From: Eriocheir sinensis
Lineage: Eukaryota; Arthropoda; Malacostraca; Decapoda; Varunidae
NCBI RefSeq assembly: GCF_024679095.1
Contig: NW_026112164.1
Coordinates: 186,001-250,000 of the forward strand
Direction of reading: 5' to 3'
Length of the DNA stretch: 64,000 bases
Position 1 is the first letter of the stretch. Each line of letters begins with the position of its first letter. Below the pieces are notes generated by a model, which was not told where the DNA came from, did not search any database, and saw only the letters and a program-made list of their open reading frames with translations. The position numbers were made by a program, and so were the translations under genes. Positions 37,187 to 47,142 of the stretch are shown one piece after another.

Positions 37187-37616
37187 GTGCGATGATGTCA
37201 CAAGAAATGCCGACCGAAACACCCTCTTTGTCATTCACGCGGGGACAAATGACATAAAGACAACCCGTTCTGAGGAACTGCTTCAGAAATACCGCCGCAT
37301 GATCAAGCAGTATAAACGTAAAACGGATGCCAGTAACATCATAATCTCAGGAATCCTCCCGAGGGTCAGTGCCGAATCTAGCTTTTACAGTAAGGCCTTC
37401 AGCACAAACAACAGACTTCAGTCCCTTTGCTCACAAGAAAACGTCTAGTTCGCTAACTTGTGGAACAGTTTTTACTACGATTCAGACTTGTTCCTTGCTG
37501 ATGGCACCCACTTAAACCCTGTTGGAGCAGCCCGTTTCGGGAGGCTGATCTGTTACCAAGTGGCTCTTCGAAACCCAAAAAACGCGGAGGCGAGAACACC
37601 AGCAGCCCCACCGTAA
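37187..37616 (+). pseudogene. LINE ORF1 remnant: C-terminal half of the SGNH esterase
   Basis: Starts near CDDVTRNADRNTLF. It shows VIHAGTND (block III) and ADGTHLNPVGAARFG (block V Asp/His). The block I Ser region is missing by truncation, and a TAG at about 37446 follows QENV. Closely related to 3600-3991. Confidence 0.83.
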
Positions 37617-37669
37617 GAGAGCACTCAACCCGCGAAACCCCCGACTCGAATCACATTAAAGCTTGCTAG

Positions 37670-40439
37670 GTAAACGCTCGTAGCCTACGTAACAAATTTG
37701 AAGACTTACAAGTCCTCGCAACTGCAAATCATTATCACATCATCGGAGTCACAGAATCTTGGATAGACACTTCAAATAAAGATTTCATTGCGGAGTATAG
37801 ATTACCGGGTTATACCGTCTTTAGTCATGAAAGAAAGAACAGACAGGGTGGAGGTGTTATCCTTTATATTCACAACTCTCTCCATCCAGTATCCGTGAAA
37901 ACAGATATTATAACCAAGGTAGACACGGTCTTCATTGAAATTAAAAATAGATCTCGTAAAATAGTAATTGGACTTATCTGCAGACCGCCAAGGCAGACTC
38001 TTGATATCGACCACGCATTAAGTGAATTATTATTAGAAACAAGTAGCAGTTGCGAGGCAGTAATTATGGGGGACTTTAACTTGCCAGTGAAAAGATGGGG
38101 TGAACCGTTGAACTGTCATACAGGGCTCGACCTGTACACAAATTTACTAGAAAATGATTTACATCAACATGTTCAAGAACCGACTCGGGAAAATAATATA
38201 CTTGACCTTATCTTTTCAACGACAGCTGATCTAGTTAACGAAGTAAATGTTGGTCCAATTTTTAGTCCTAGCGATCACCGAACAATCACATTCAGCATCA
38301 ATATGAAAGAAAGTAAAGTAACTCCTAGTAAAGAAAAGGTGCCTGATTATCAGAGAGCGAATTTCGTAAGGTTCCGATCAATTCTAAATAATTCTGACTG
38401 GATTGAAATCTCGGCGGGAACAGATATTGATAAATCTTGGGGGGCCTTCACCACAATATTGAACAATGCCATAAGCATATGCGTACCCTATCGTAACAGA
38501 CGTTCAGCTTTTAAGAAGAAACCCAAATGGTGGAATAACGAAATTCAAAATAGCCTATCTCTTAAAAAACGCGTATACAGTAGATACATATCAACTCAGA
38601 GTGAAGCTGACAAACTAGAGTTGGGCAGAATTCGCCGCGAAACCAAGAAATTAATAAAACGGAGCAAGAAAAATCTTGAAGAATATATAGCGGAAACGAG
38701 TAAATCTAATCCTAAAGAATTTTTTAGCGATGTAAATAATAAAAAGTCACTCACTTGTGGTATCGGACCGCTTGCTAATGATGATGGTAACCACACGAAC
38801 GATGAAAATGAAATGGCTACAATCCTAAATAACTTTTTCGCATCCGTATTTACCGACGAAGATTGTTTATCACCTCAACCGCCGGAGGTTAGAAGGACCG
38901 AAAAGATGTTAAGTGGTGTGCTCATCGTAGAAAGTGACATTTTACGCACAATTGAAAAGATTAAAGTAAGCAAAGCTCCTGGTCCAGACAAAATTACCCC
39001 TAGGGTCTTAAAAGAAATCAAACATCAAATTTGTAAACCGCTCTCCATCATATTCAATAAATCTTTAACAGATGGAAAAGTTCCCTCGGATTGGAAACTT
39101 GCAAATGTCACACCAATTTTCAAAAATGGGGATAAGTCTCATCCAGGAAACTATCGACCAATTAGCCTGACATCGATTGTTTGTAAGTTAATGGAGACTA
39201 TCATTCGCGACAATATGGTGAAATTCTTCGAAAAAAAATAATATAATAAATAATTCGCAACATGGCTTCCGTAGTAAACGTTCGTGTTTAACTAACTTAC
39301 TTGATTTTTTTCATTATATTTTTGAGGTGTTCGATGAAAGCAGATCAGTAGATATCATATATCTGGATTTTCAAAAGGCATTTGATAAGGTCCCCCACCA
39401 ACGATTGCTCAGCAAACTATTGGCGCACGGTATCTCGGGTAACATTCACAATTAGCTTGTGGACTGGCTCTCTGAGCGGAAACAGAGAGTAGTTCTAAAC
39501 GGTGTTACATCTAACTGGCTCGATGTCAGAAGCGGCGTACCTCAAGGATCAGTACTTGGCCCCATGCTCTTCTTAATTTATGTTAATGATATCGATGATG
39601 GGCTCACTTGCAGAGTATCAAAATTTGCTGATGACACAAAAATTGCTAGTAAAGTAACTGCGACACTCGACGAAGAAGCTTTACAATCAGATCTAGATCG
39701 ACTTGCACGCTGGACCAATCAATGGCAAACGAAATTTAACGTTGACAAATGTAAAGTGTTGCACATCGGAAAAAATAACAATCGCGTTCGGTACATAATG
39801 AATGGCCAACAACTTTCTGCAGTAATTAAAGAAAAGGATCATGGAATCAATATATCAAGCGATTTAAAGCCCGGTCAGCATTGTTCAGAGGTAGTTAAAA
39901 CTGCAAATAAATTGGTTGGCTTTAATAATAAATCGGAAAAAGTAATATTAAAACTGTATAATTCGTTGGTTCGACCCCGTCTAGAGTACTTTGTACAGTT
40001 TTGTTCTCCGTATTACAGAAAAGACATAGAAAAGTTGGAACGGGTTCAACGAAGAGTAACAAAGATGATTCCTAGGTTGAGAAATTTATCATATGAACAA
40101 AGGCTTAAAGAAATAAATTTATTCAGCCTGTCAAAACGAAGAATACGAGGCGATCTAATAGAAGTGTTTAAAATGTTTAAAGGATTCAGTGATATTAATG
40201 CGGAAGATTACTTTACAATTGATCGATCGAATAGAACAAGAAGAAATCACAATTTGAAGATAAGTGGTAAAAGATTCTCGTCGCACGAAGCTAAACACTT
40301 CTTCTTCAAACGAGTTGTTAATGTTTGGATCTCTCTACCCTGTGATGTCGTTGATAGTACAACAGTTACGGCCTTCAAGAATAGATTAGACAAGTGTTTT
40401 GAATCCAACCAGCAACTAAGATATTACTCATTGTCGTAA
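37670..40439 (+). pseudogene. CR1-like ORF2: endonuclease plus RT, two lesions
   Basis: Endonuclease: VNARSLRNKFEDLQ, IIGVTESWID, RQGGGVILYI, VIMGDFNLPV, NNILDLIFST, SPSDHRTITF. RT: KAPGPDKITPRVLK, NYRPISLTSIVCK, HGFRSKRSCLTNLL, IIYLDFQKAFDKVPH (motif A), SGVPQGSVLGPMLF (motif B), SKFADDTK (motif C at 39624), NVDKCKVLHIG, then LVRPRLEYFVQFCSP. One extra A in an A-run (about 39230-39239) shifts the frame, and TAG near 39453 replaces a Trp codon. All catalytic blocks read here look intact. About 920 codons in total. Confidence 0.88.
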
Positions 40440-40464
40440 TAACGTTAAGTTCTTTCGAATACTG

Positions 40465-41970
40465 GTGTCCTTGTCCGTTTTCATCGCCCGGTTAGTGGTA
40501 GCAGTAATGGTAGTTCTTTCCTCTTTCCTACATAAATTCCATGCAGTTTTTTTTATGCTGCATGGTTCTTTTTCCTTTCCTGCCAGCTTTGGCTGGAGGA
40601 ATGGCGGGGTGGGGAACGAGAATATGATCAGTGAGCTAGATGTTGGGGGAGAATTAGGTGGCAGTGATCACAAGGAAATTAGATTTAAATTAGACAGGGC
40701 GGTGACCCATGAACTCAACCCTGTGATGGTGCCTGACTTTAGAAGAGCTGATTATGAGGGGCTCAAAAGTCACCTTGAGGAGGTAAATTGGGGAACCTTA
40801 GGGCTGGATGAGGGCCAGATCTCAAGGCTGGAGCCGGAAAGACAGGGGAATCATGTAGAAATGACCTACAATAATTTAGTTCGAGTAATTGCAGAGGGTC
40901 AGGGACAGCATATCCCTTACCAACCACGTAGGAAGGAAAATAACGACCCCAAATGGATGACCCGCAGACTCAAGCATGAGATAGGGTTAAAGAGAGGAAT
41001 TTATAGGAAAATAAAGAACGGAGAAACCCACCTCAGGAGTAGGTATGTTGAGCTAGCCAGGTCGGTGAAGAGGAACACCCGCCTAGCAAAAAGAAATTAT
41101 GAGATTAGGGTAGCCAACGAGGCCAAGAGCGATCCCAGCGATGTTAGTTACAGTGGTGTCGTGACGAGGAACAGGTTCCAGGTGTTAGGAGACCAAGTTG
41201 AGAGCGATCCAAGCATCGTTCTTGTCGGAGATAGTTTAGTTAGACAGCAGGACCAGGAGTTTTGTAGGAAGGGAGCGAGGCGGAGGCATGTAGTTTTTCC
41301 TGGACGTAGAATTGAGCATGTAGCTGAGAAGGCTGACGACTATGTCGTCACTACCTCAGAGGAGACAGTGTTTGTTTACCTGGTCGGAACAAACAATGTA
41401 GTTAAAGGTAGGTCTGAGGAGATTCAAGACAAGTACAGGAAGTTTGTCGGGAAGTTGAGGGACAGCAGGCGGCGTTCAGTTGTGTGTGGATTGCTCCCTC
41501 GGCATGATGTTAGTTCCCTCATTCTCAGTAGAATGCTGGGGATTAACGAACGTGTCAGGGATTTGTGTAGTCGTGAGGGAGTCATGTTTGTGGACGTCTG
41601 GGATCATTTTATTCATGACAGGAGCTTGTTTGCTAACGATGGACTTCACCTAAATTGTGTAGGCAAGGCGAGGCTGGGCCGAGTGTTGGATGAGGAAGTT
41701 TTGAAAGAGTTAAAGAAAAGTCAGGTGCAGCAGGAACGAGGTGTGGAAACTTCCGGCTTGGCTGGGAGTGGGAGGAGTCTTCACTCAGACGGTGAGGTCC
41801 ACGGAGGTAGGAGTGTCAGGTCTCAGGTGAGGGGGGAACTAGAGGTGTGTAGTGCTGAGGAGGACGTCAGGTCACCAGACCCCCAGGTGGGGGATACTGA
41901 GGTAGCGGTCAGGTCAACAGCCACACAGGTGGGTGGTGAGGTAGAGGTAGTTGTAGATAATCGGGTCTGA
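40465..41970 (+). CDS. Chimeric open reading frame made of three LINE pieces
   Basis: 501 codons without a stop. Codons 1-49 are read-through of the 3' UTR of the upstream CR1-like copy and have no LINE protein similarity. Codons 50-224 are endonuclease end and linker of the L2-like element. Codons 225-501 are the ORF1 esterase of the inserted CR1-like element: LVGDSLVRQQ (block I), YLVGTNNVVKGR (block III), NDGLHLNCVGKARLG (block V Asp/His), followed by a Gln/Val/Glu-rich tail with an imperfect repeat (VGDTEVAVRS, VGGEVEVVV). Both junctions are in frame by chance. I see no promoter or splice evidence of expression, so I treat it as an accidental fusion with an intact SGNH domain. Confidence 0.6.
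   Translation: MSLSVFIARLVVAVMVVLSSFLHKFHAVFFMLHGSFSFPASFGWRNGGVGNENMISELDVGGELGGSDHKEIRFKLDRAVTHELNPVMVPDFRRADYEGLKSHLEEVNWGTLGLDEGQISRLEPERQGNHVEMTYNNLVRVIAEGQGQHIPYQPRRKENNDPKWMTRRLKHEIGLKRGIYRKIKNGETHLRSRYVELARSVKRNTRLAKRNYEIRVANEAKSDPSDVSYSGVVTRNRFQVLGDQVESDPSIVLVGDSLVRQQDQEFCRKGARRRHVVFPGRRIEHVAEKADDYVVTTSEETVFVYLVGTNNVVKGRSEEIQDKYRKFVGKLRDSRRRSVVCGLLPRHDVSSLILSRMLGINERVRDLCSREGVMFVDVWDHFIHDRSLFANDGLHLNCVGKARLGRVLDEEVLKELKKSQVQQERGVETSGLAGSGRSLHSDGEVHGGRSVRSQVRGELEVCSAEEDVRSPDPQVGDTEVAVRSTATQVGGEVEVVVDNRV
40612..41136 (+). mobile_element. L2/CR1-like LINE, left half of a split copy
   Basis: Opens in the last part of the endonuclease (ENMISELDVGGELGGSDHKE), runs through the linker (PDFRRADYEGL, NDPKWMTRRLKHEIG, RNTRLAKRNYEIRVANEAK) and stops at SDP. 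The continuation of exactly this linker, KGFKLYRTKTRDKTGP, is found at 45335. The two parts therefore belong to one element opened by the 41137-45334 insertion. Confidence 0.85.
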
Positions 41971-42017
41971 CGCACTATTCCAGTGAAACGACAGTTGATA
42001 TATGGCGAACACTCAGC

Positions 42018-44681
42018 GAATAAATTAAACATCTTCTATGTAAATGCCCGTAACATTATTCAGAAGCGTAGCCACTTGATAATTCATGAAATTACTGAAA
42101 AATCGTCTACACAAAAAAGGTGGAGGTGTAATAATATATGCTAAAAGTAATTTAGAAGTCATTCAGCTTAACACAACCGAAACAGAGGCTTATGATTCAT
42201 TGTATGTACAAGCGACGATCCATGATGAAAAGTATGTTCTGGGCGTAATTTACCGACCTCCTAAATTAAATGAAGACATTGATGGAAATCTCTACGCAGA
42301 GATAAATAAGATTATCAGAAACAGAAATGCAATAATATGCGGCGACTTCAATAACCCCTCTGTTAACTGGTCTGCGCTATCTGCTGACAGGGAAGGAACT
42401 AGATTATTAAATTTTGCGCAAGATACATTTCTTTATCTTTAACTTTAACAGTTACCGCGCCGACGCGAGGAAATAACATTCTGGATTTAGTCTTCACGAC
42501 CGACAGCCACCTCATAACCGCCTGTGAGGTCGGCGAGCCATTTGCAAGCAGTGACCACAATATAATCAGATGCGTTTTAAATATTGAAACAAAAGCACGA
42601 GCAAACTCACTCTTAATACCTAATTACAGTAAAGCAAATTTTATGGACCTAAAAAGAGAACTGGCTTCAGTAAATTGGAATCATTTGCTCAACAACGTCA
42701 GCGTTCAAGAAATGTATAATCGTTTTACTGCACAAATCACTGCGAGTGTAAATAAATTCATTCCACTCAAGCCACGAAGGACTGATAATCAAAAACCGTT
42801 GTGGATGAATAATTACCTACAAAAAATCATCCTCGAAAAAAGAAAACTGTATAAGCAATATAAGCTGTCACATAATTCACAGGATCATACTAATTACATC
42901 AATGTCAAGAGAGAGTGCGAAAGGAAAATCAGAAAACAGAAACGCGAATATGAGATGAAAATGTCACTCGATGCTAAGAAAATTCCCAGGTTATTTTTCA
43001 GTTACATAAGAAACAAAAAAAATGTTAAAAATAATATCGACCCACTACTATTAAGTGGCAATACGATTAGTGATGATAAACGCATGGCGTCGGTCCTAAA
43101 TTCAACCTTTAGTAGCGTATTTACAAAAGAGAACATGACATCGATTCCAGCCCCGAAGAAATTTTTTCAAGGCCCTGAAGAACATAAGCTTGCATTGACC
43201 GAAATTGTTATCAGCGAAGTGCGTGCGTATCTGCAGAAAATAGATCCAAATAAATCTCCGAGCCTCGACAATTTATCTCCTCGCGTGTTGAGAGAATGTA
43301 GTCAACAGCTAGATTAACCCATAACATTAATATTCAACAAGTCATTAGCACAGGCCAGTGTGCCTCTCGAGTGGAAAAAGGCCAATATTACCCCGATCTT
43401 TAAAAAAGAAGATAAAAAACAAGCCAGTAATTATCGTCCCATCAGCCTCACGTCTGTCTTAATTAAACTATTCGAAAAAATAATCAGGGATAAAATGATC
43501 ACTTTCCTTGAAACAAATGATTTGATAACTGATAGTCAGCATGGATTTCGTAGTAATCGGTCCTGCCTTACCAATCTATTAACCTTTTTCAACGATGTTT
43601 ATATATGTTGGGACGCCCGAAGCCCATATGACGTAATTTACTTAGAAAGCTTTTGATAAAGTTCCTCACGTTAGGCTTATTTCAAAACTGCGTTCCCACG
43701 GTATTAACGACCATCTATGTGCGTGGATTCATGACTGGCTCACCAACAGAGAACAACGTGTAGTTCTTAATGGTGAAGCATCGGACTGGCAACCCGTCAC
43801 CAGTGGCGTGCCCCAAGGTTCGGTCCTGGGGCCAACACTATTCATAATTTACGTGAGCGAATTAGAAACTGATATCCTATCAAAAGCAGCCAAATTCGCC
43901 GACGACACCAAATTAGGAGGTACGGTAATGAACAGTCAAAGTTGCGAGAATATTCAATCAGACTTAATAAGACTTGCCGACTGGAGCGAAAAATGGCAAA
44001 TGAGTTTTAACGTAGATAAATGTAAAGTAATGCACATAGGTGAAAAAAATCCTAACTTTAAATATCAGATACAAGGACATGAGCTCAGCGAAGTAAAACA
44101 AGAAAAAGATCTTGGTGTCATTATCAGTAACACTCTTAAAATGAGTGATCAATGTTCTGCAGCTAGTAGAAAAGCTAATATGATGTTAGGATTAATCTCA
44201 AGAAACTTTGATTATAAATCACCAGAACTTATGAAGAGATTATATTTAGCATTTGTAAGACCACACCTAGAATACGCCGTTCAGTTCTGGTCACCGAACC
44301 TTATCAAAGATCAAGTTTTGCTAGAAAAGATACAGCGACGAGCAACCAAACAAATTCCAGCTCTCCGAAACTTGCCAAATGACGAGCGTTTAAAGCGTTT
44401 AGATATGTTTTCCCTAAAAAAGCGAAGGATAAGAGGGGACTTAACTGAAGTGTTCAAAATCCTTAATGGATTCGACAACATTAACCCAGATAGTCTATTT
44501 CAGAGAGACACCAACACAATAACACGCAGCAACGGTATGAAGTTAAAGGGAAACCGATGTAACATTGGTGCGCAGAAGTTTGTTCAATAATAGAGTCGTC
44601 GATCACTGGAATAGACTCCCACCGTCAGTAGTTAGCTTCAAGTCTTCATTGAATAAGTACTTCAGGAATATAAGATTATAG
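42018..44681 (+). pseudogene. CR1-like ORF2 with several lesions
   Basis: Begins NIFYVNARNIIQK. After HEITEKSS it jumps to KKGGGVIIYAK, so the ET catalytic block and roughly 60-80 codons of endonuclease are deleted. Then IICGDFNNPSVNW, frame change near 42440, NNILDLVFTT, SSDHNIIRC, a TAA at 43315, KANITPIFKKED, NYRPISLTSVLIK, HGFRSNRSCLTNLL. At motif A the catalytic Asp codon region is lost (YLES then KAFDKVPH in another frame, near 43650). Motif B SGVPQGSVLGPTLF and motif C AKFADDTKLGG are intact. A last frame change near 44580 precedes the terminal WNRLPPSVVSF and NIRL stop at 44681. Confidence 0.87.
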
Positions 44682-44949
44682 TGACCCTTCTTCGCATGTT
44701 TTCAGACAGATTGCAGCAAGACCTCAACCTAAATCCATATTATTCTCCCCCACAACCTAGATTGCAAGTAGCGTAAGTTAACAATAGAGTAAAGCAACAG
44801 TTAATGTCCGCATGACAGATGGAGTGAGGTGTGGGTGCAGTAAGGTGACAGGTTACTGGTGCGTGCCTAGTGCCGCCGGTAAAACGAGGATCAAGCCTCC
44901 ACCTGTGCCCCTGAAACTACACCTCACCCATCGTGAGTATTAGGGGGAA

Positions 44950-45023
44950 TTCTGGGGCTGCCCTGTGTAGGCCAATCGGCCTCCTCCAGCCTCCTTGTGT
45001 TTCCATGTTCTTATGTTCTTATG
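44950..45023 (+). mobile_element. Short L2-type 3' tail inside the CR1-like 3' UTR
   Basis: GGGGCTGCCCTGTGTAGGCC, then TCCTTGTG and TTCCATGTTCTTATGTTCTTATG, match the end of the L2-like element at 47060-47133. The left limit is uncertain and may reach about 44800. Flanking segments at 44735-44790 and 45038-45090 resemble each other (CCCCACAACCTAGATT / TCCCACAGCTTAGGTT). Confidence 0.75.
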
Positions 45024-45334
45024 TAATTAAGTCATTATCTCCCACAGCTTAGGTTACCAGTAGTGTAAGTTAAGGGTAGTAATTTCCTCTTATTTCTCTC
45101 TTTACTGTAAAATTTCCATGTCCCTCTCTTCCTTAAAGGTACATGGTGTTCTCTTCTAACTATTTCCTGCCGGCACGTTGCCGGAGGGAGAGGTGGGTGG
45201 GGAGGAGCCTTCATCTATTCTGTCCTGTTCTACCACACGTAGATTACTAGTAGTAGCGGTAGTAAACAGACACCCTCGCCATAGACCGATAGGTCTTCTG
45301 GTGTCTGTTCTTCCTATGTATTCCTATGTATTCC

Positions 45335-47056
45335 AAGGGCTTCAAATTGTACAGAACGAAAACAAGGGACAAAACTGGACCGTAGAAAACTAACACAGGT
45401 GAGCTCGTTGAGAATGGAGAAGATATGAGCCAAATGATGAATGACTATTTCCTCTCAGTATTCACGCAGGAAAATCTAACAACCATTCCGGAGAGAGTTC
45501 AGGTATATGAGGGCGAAGGGAACGACAAGTTGAGGGATGTGATTATCACTATGCAAGTAGTCCAGGATGAGATTAGTAGGTTGAAGAAAAACAAATCGCC
45601 GGGCCCAGACGAAGTATTCCCAAGGGTGCTGAAAGAGTGCAAGGAGGTCCTCAGTGGCCCGCTTACCGATATCTTTAAGATGTCGGTAAATTCTGGGTAT
45701 GTGCCCAATCAATGGAAAGTAGCTAATGTGACGGCGATTTTCAAAAAGGGAGACAAGTCAGCAATCTCAAATTATCGCCCAGTTAGCTTAACATCAGTTG
45801 TAGGAAAGATGTTGGAGTCAATTATAGCCGGGAGCACTCGGGATCATCTAGAAAAGCATAGTTTAATTCATGATTCACAGCATGGATTCAAAAAGGGTAG
45901 GTCTTGCCTTACTAACCTGTTGTCCTTCTACACTAAAGTAATCGAGGCGGTTGACCGAGATGAAAACTATGACATATTGCATCTAGATTTCAGTAAAGCG
46001 TTCGACAAAGTTCCCCATCACCGGCTATTACTAAAATTACAGGCTCACGGCATTGATGGGGAAGTTTTGAACTGGATCAGGGCGTGGCTTAGTGGTAGGA
46101 AGCAGAGAGTGCAAATCAATGGTAAAAAATCTGAATGGGGCAGTGTTACGAGTGGCGTCCCACAAGGGTCGGTGCTGGGTCCTCTGCTCTTTATTATTTA
46201 CATCAATGACTTGGACACAGGAATTAGTAGTGATGTCAGCAAGTTCGCAGATGATACCAAGATCGGTAGAGTAATCCAATCAGACAGGGACGCTACCGTT
46301 CTCCAGGATGAGCTTGACAGACTATATGATTGGGCGGGGAAGTGGCAGATGGAATTCAGTGTAGGGAAGTGTAGCATTCTGAGTGTAGGTAGGAATAACC
46401 CCTCACACAATTACTCCTTAAATGGCATTCCTCTAAGTAGGTCTGGGCGTGAGAGAGACGTAGGAGTCCTAGTGAGCGCTGACCTCCGTCCTAGGGCTCA
46501 ATGCATTTAGGTTAAAAATCGGGCAAACAGAGTACTTGGTTTCGTCTCAAGGAGCGTAAGCAATAGGAGCGCTGAAGTCATCCTCAAACTTTACTTAGTA
46601 CTAGTTAGACCTCATCTCGATTATGCAGTTCAGTTCTGGTCCCCCTACTATAGAATGCATATCAAGATGTTAGAATCTGTACAGAGGAGGATGACAGAGA
46701 TGATTCAGGGGGTGAAAAACTTGCCTTATGAAGACAGGCTGAAGCAGTTAAATCTACACTCGCTAGAAAGGTGAAGGTTACGAGGAGACTTGATCGAAGT
46801 CTATAAATGGATGAAGGGATTTAATAAAGGGGATGTCAATAAGATTTTGATAGTAAAAGAGCCGGGTAAGACGCGTAGCAATGGTTTTAAGTTAGACAAA
46901 TTCAGATTTAACAAAGACATAGGCAAGAATTGGTTCACCAATAGAGTGGTGGACGAATGGAACAGGCTTGGGGGCCATGTTGTGGGTGCCAATACCGTAG
47001 ATACATTCAAGAAGAGGTTAAATAAAGCCATGGATGGTGAGGTAAGGTGGGGTTGA
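45335..47056 (+). pseudogene. L2-like ORF2, RT and C-terminal part, three stops in one frame
   Basis: KSPGPDEVFPRVLK, NYRPVSLTSVVGK, HGFKKGRSCLTNLL, ILHLDFSKAFDKVPH (motif A), SGVPQGSVLGPLLF (motif B), SKFADDTKIG (motif C), WQMEFSVGKCSILSVG, LVRPHLDYAVQFWSP, SVQRRMTEMIQ, then WFTNRVVDEWNRL and the TVDTFKKRLNKAMDG end block with stop at 47054. Internal stops: TAG near 45383 (after RDKTGP), TAG at 46508, TGA near 46772. There is no frameshift, so only point mutations separate this half from an open frame. Confidence 0.88.
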
Positions 47057-47133
47057 GTGTACAGGAGCTGCCTTGTATAGGCCAACCGGTCTCTTGCAGG
47101 CTCCTTACGTTCTTATGTTCTTATGTTCTTATG
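45335..47133 (+). mobile_element. L2/CR1-like LINE, right half of the split copy
   Basis: Carries the rest of the linker, the entire RT, the C-terminal region and a 3' UTR ending in (TTCTTATG)3 at 47133. Eight-base tails of this kind mark CR1/L2-type elements. The hAT pseudogene starts within a few bases of the tail. Confidence 0.87.
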
Positions 47134-47142
47134 ACTCGTAAA

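Larger units (their letters stand above)
37187..40611 (+). mobile_element. CR1-like LINE, nearly complete apart from the 5' end
   Basis: Contains the second half of ORF1 (esterase), all of ORF2 and about 170 bases of 3' UTR. The 3' UTR resembles that at 45066-45210 (TTTCCTGCC, then GGAGGAATGGCGGGGTGGGG against GGAGGGAGAGGTGGGTGGGG). It is cut off at about 40611 by the L2-like element. A CCTCCT-rich stretch (37127-37180) separates it from the preceding LINE. ORF2 needs only one frameshift and one nonsense repair to be open, the best preserved of the LINEs here. Confidence 0.87.
41137..45334 (+). mobile_element. CR1-like LINE inserted in the L2-like element
   Basis: 4.2 kb with ORF1 esterase (to 41970), ORF2 (about 42018-44681), a 3' UTR, and a final tail TTCCTATGTATTCCTATGTATTCC-like repeat ending at 45334. 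Host codons GAT CCC (41131-41136) and AAG GGC (45335) join cleanly. Up to three bases (CCA) could be a target duplication. Within its 3' UTR a short L2-type tail is embedded (to 45023). Confidence 0.82.
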
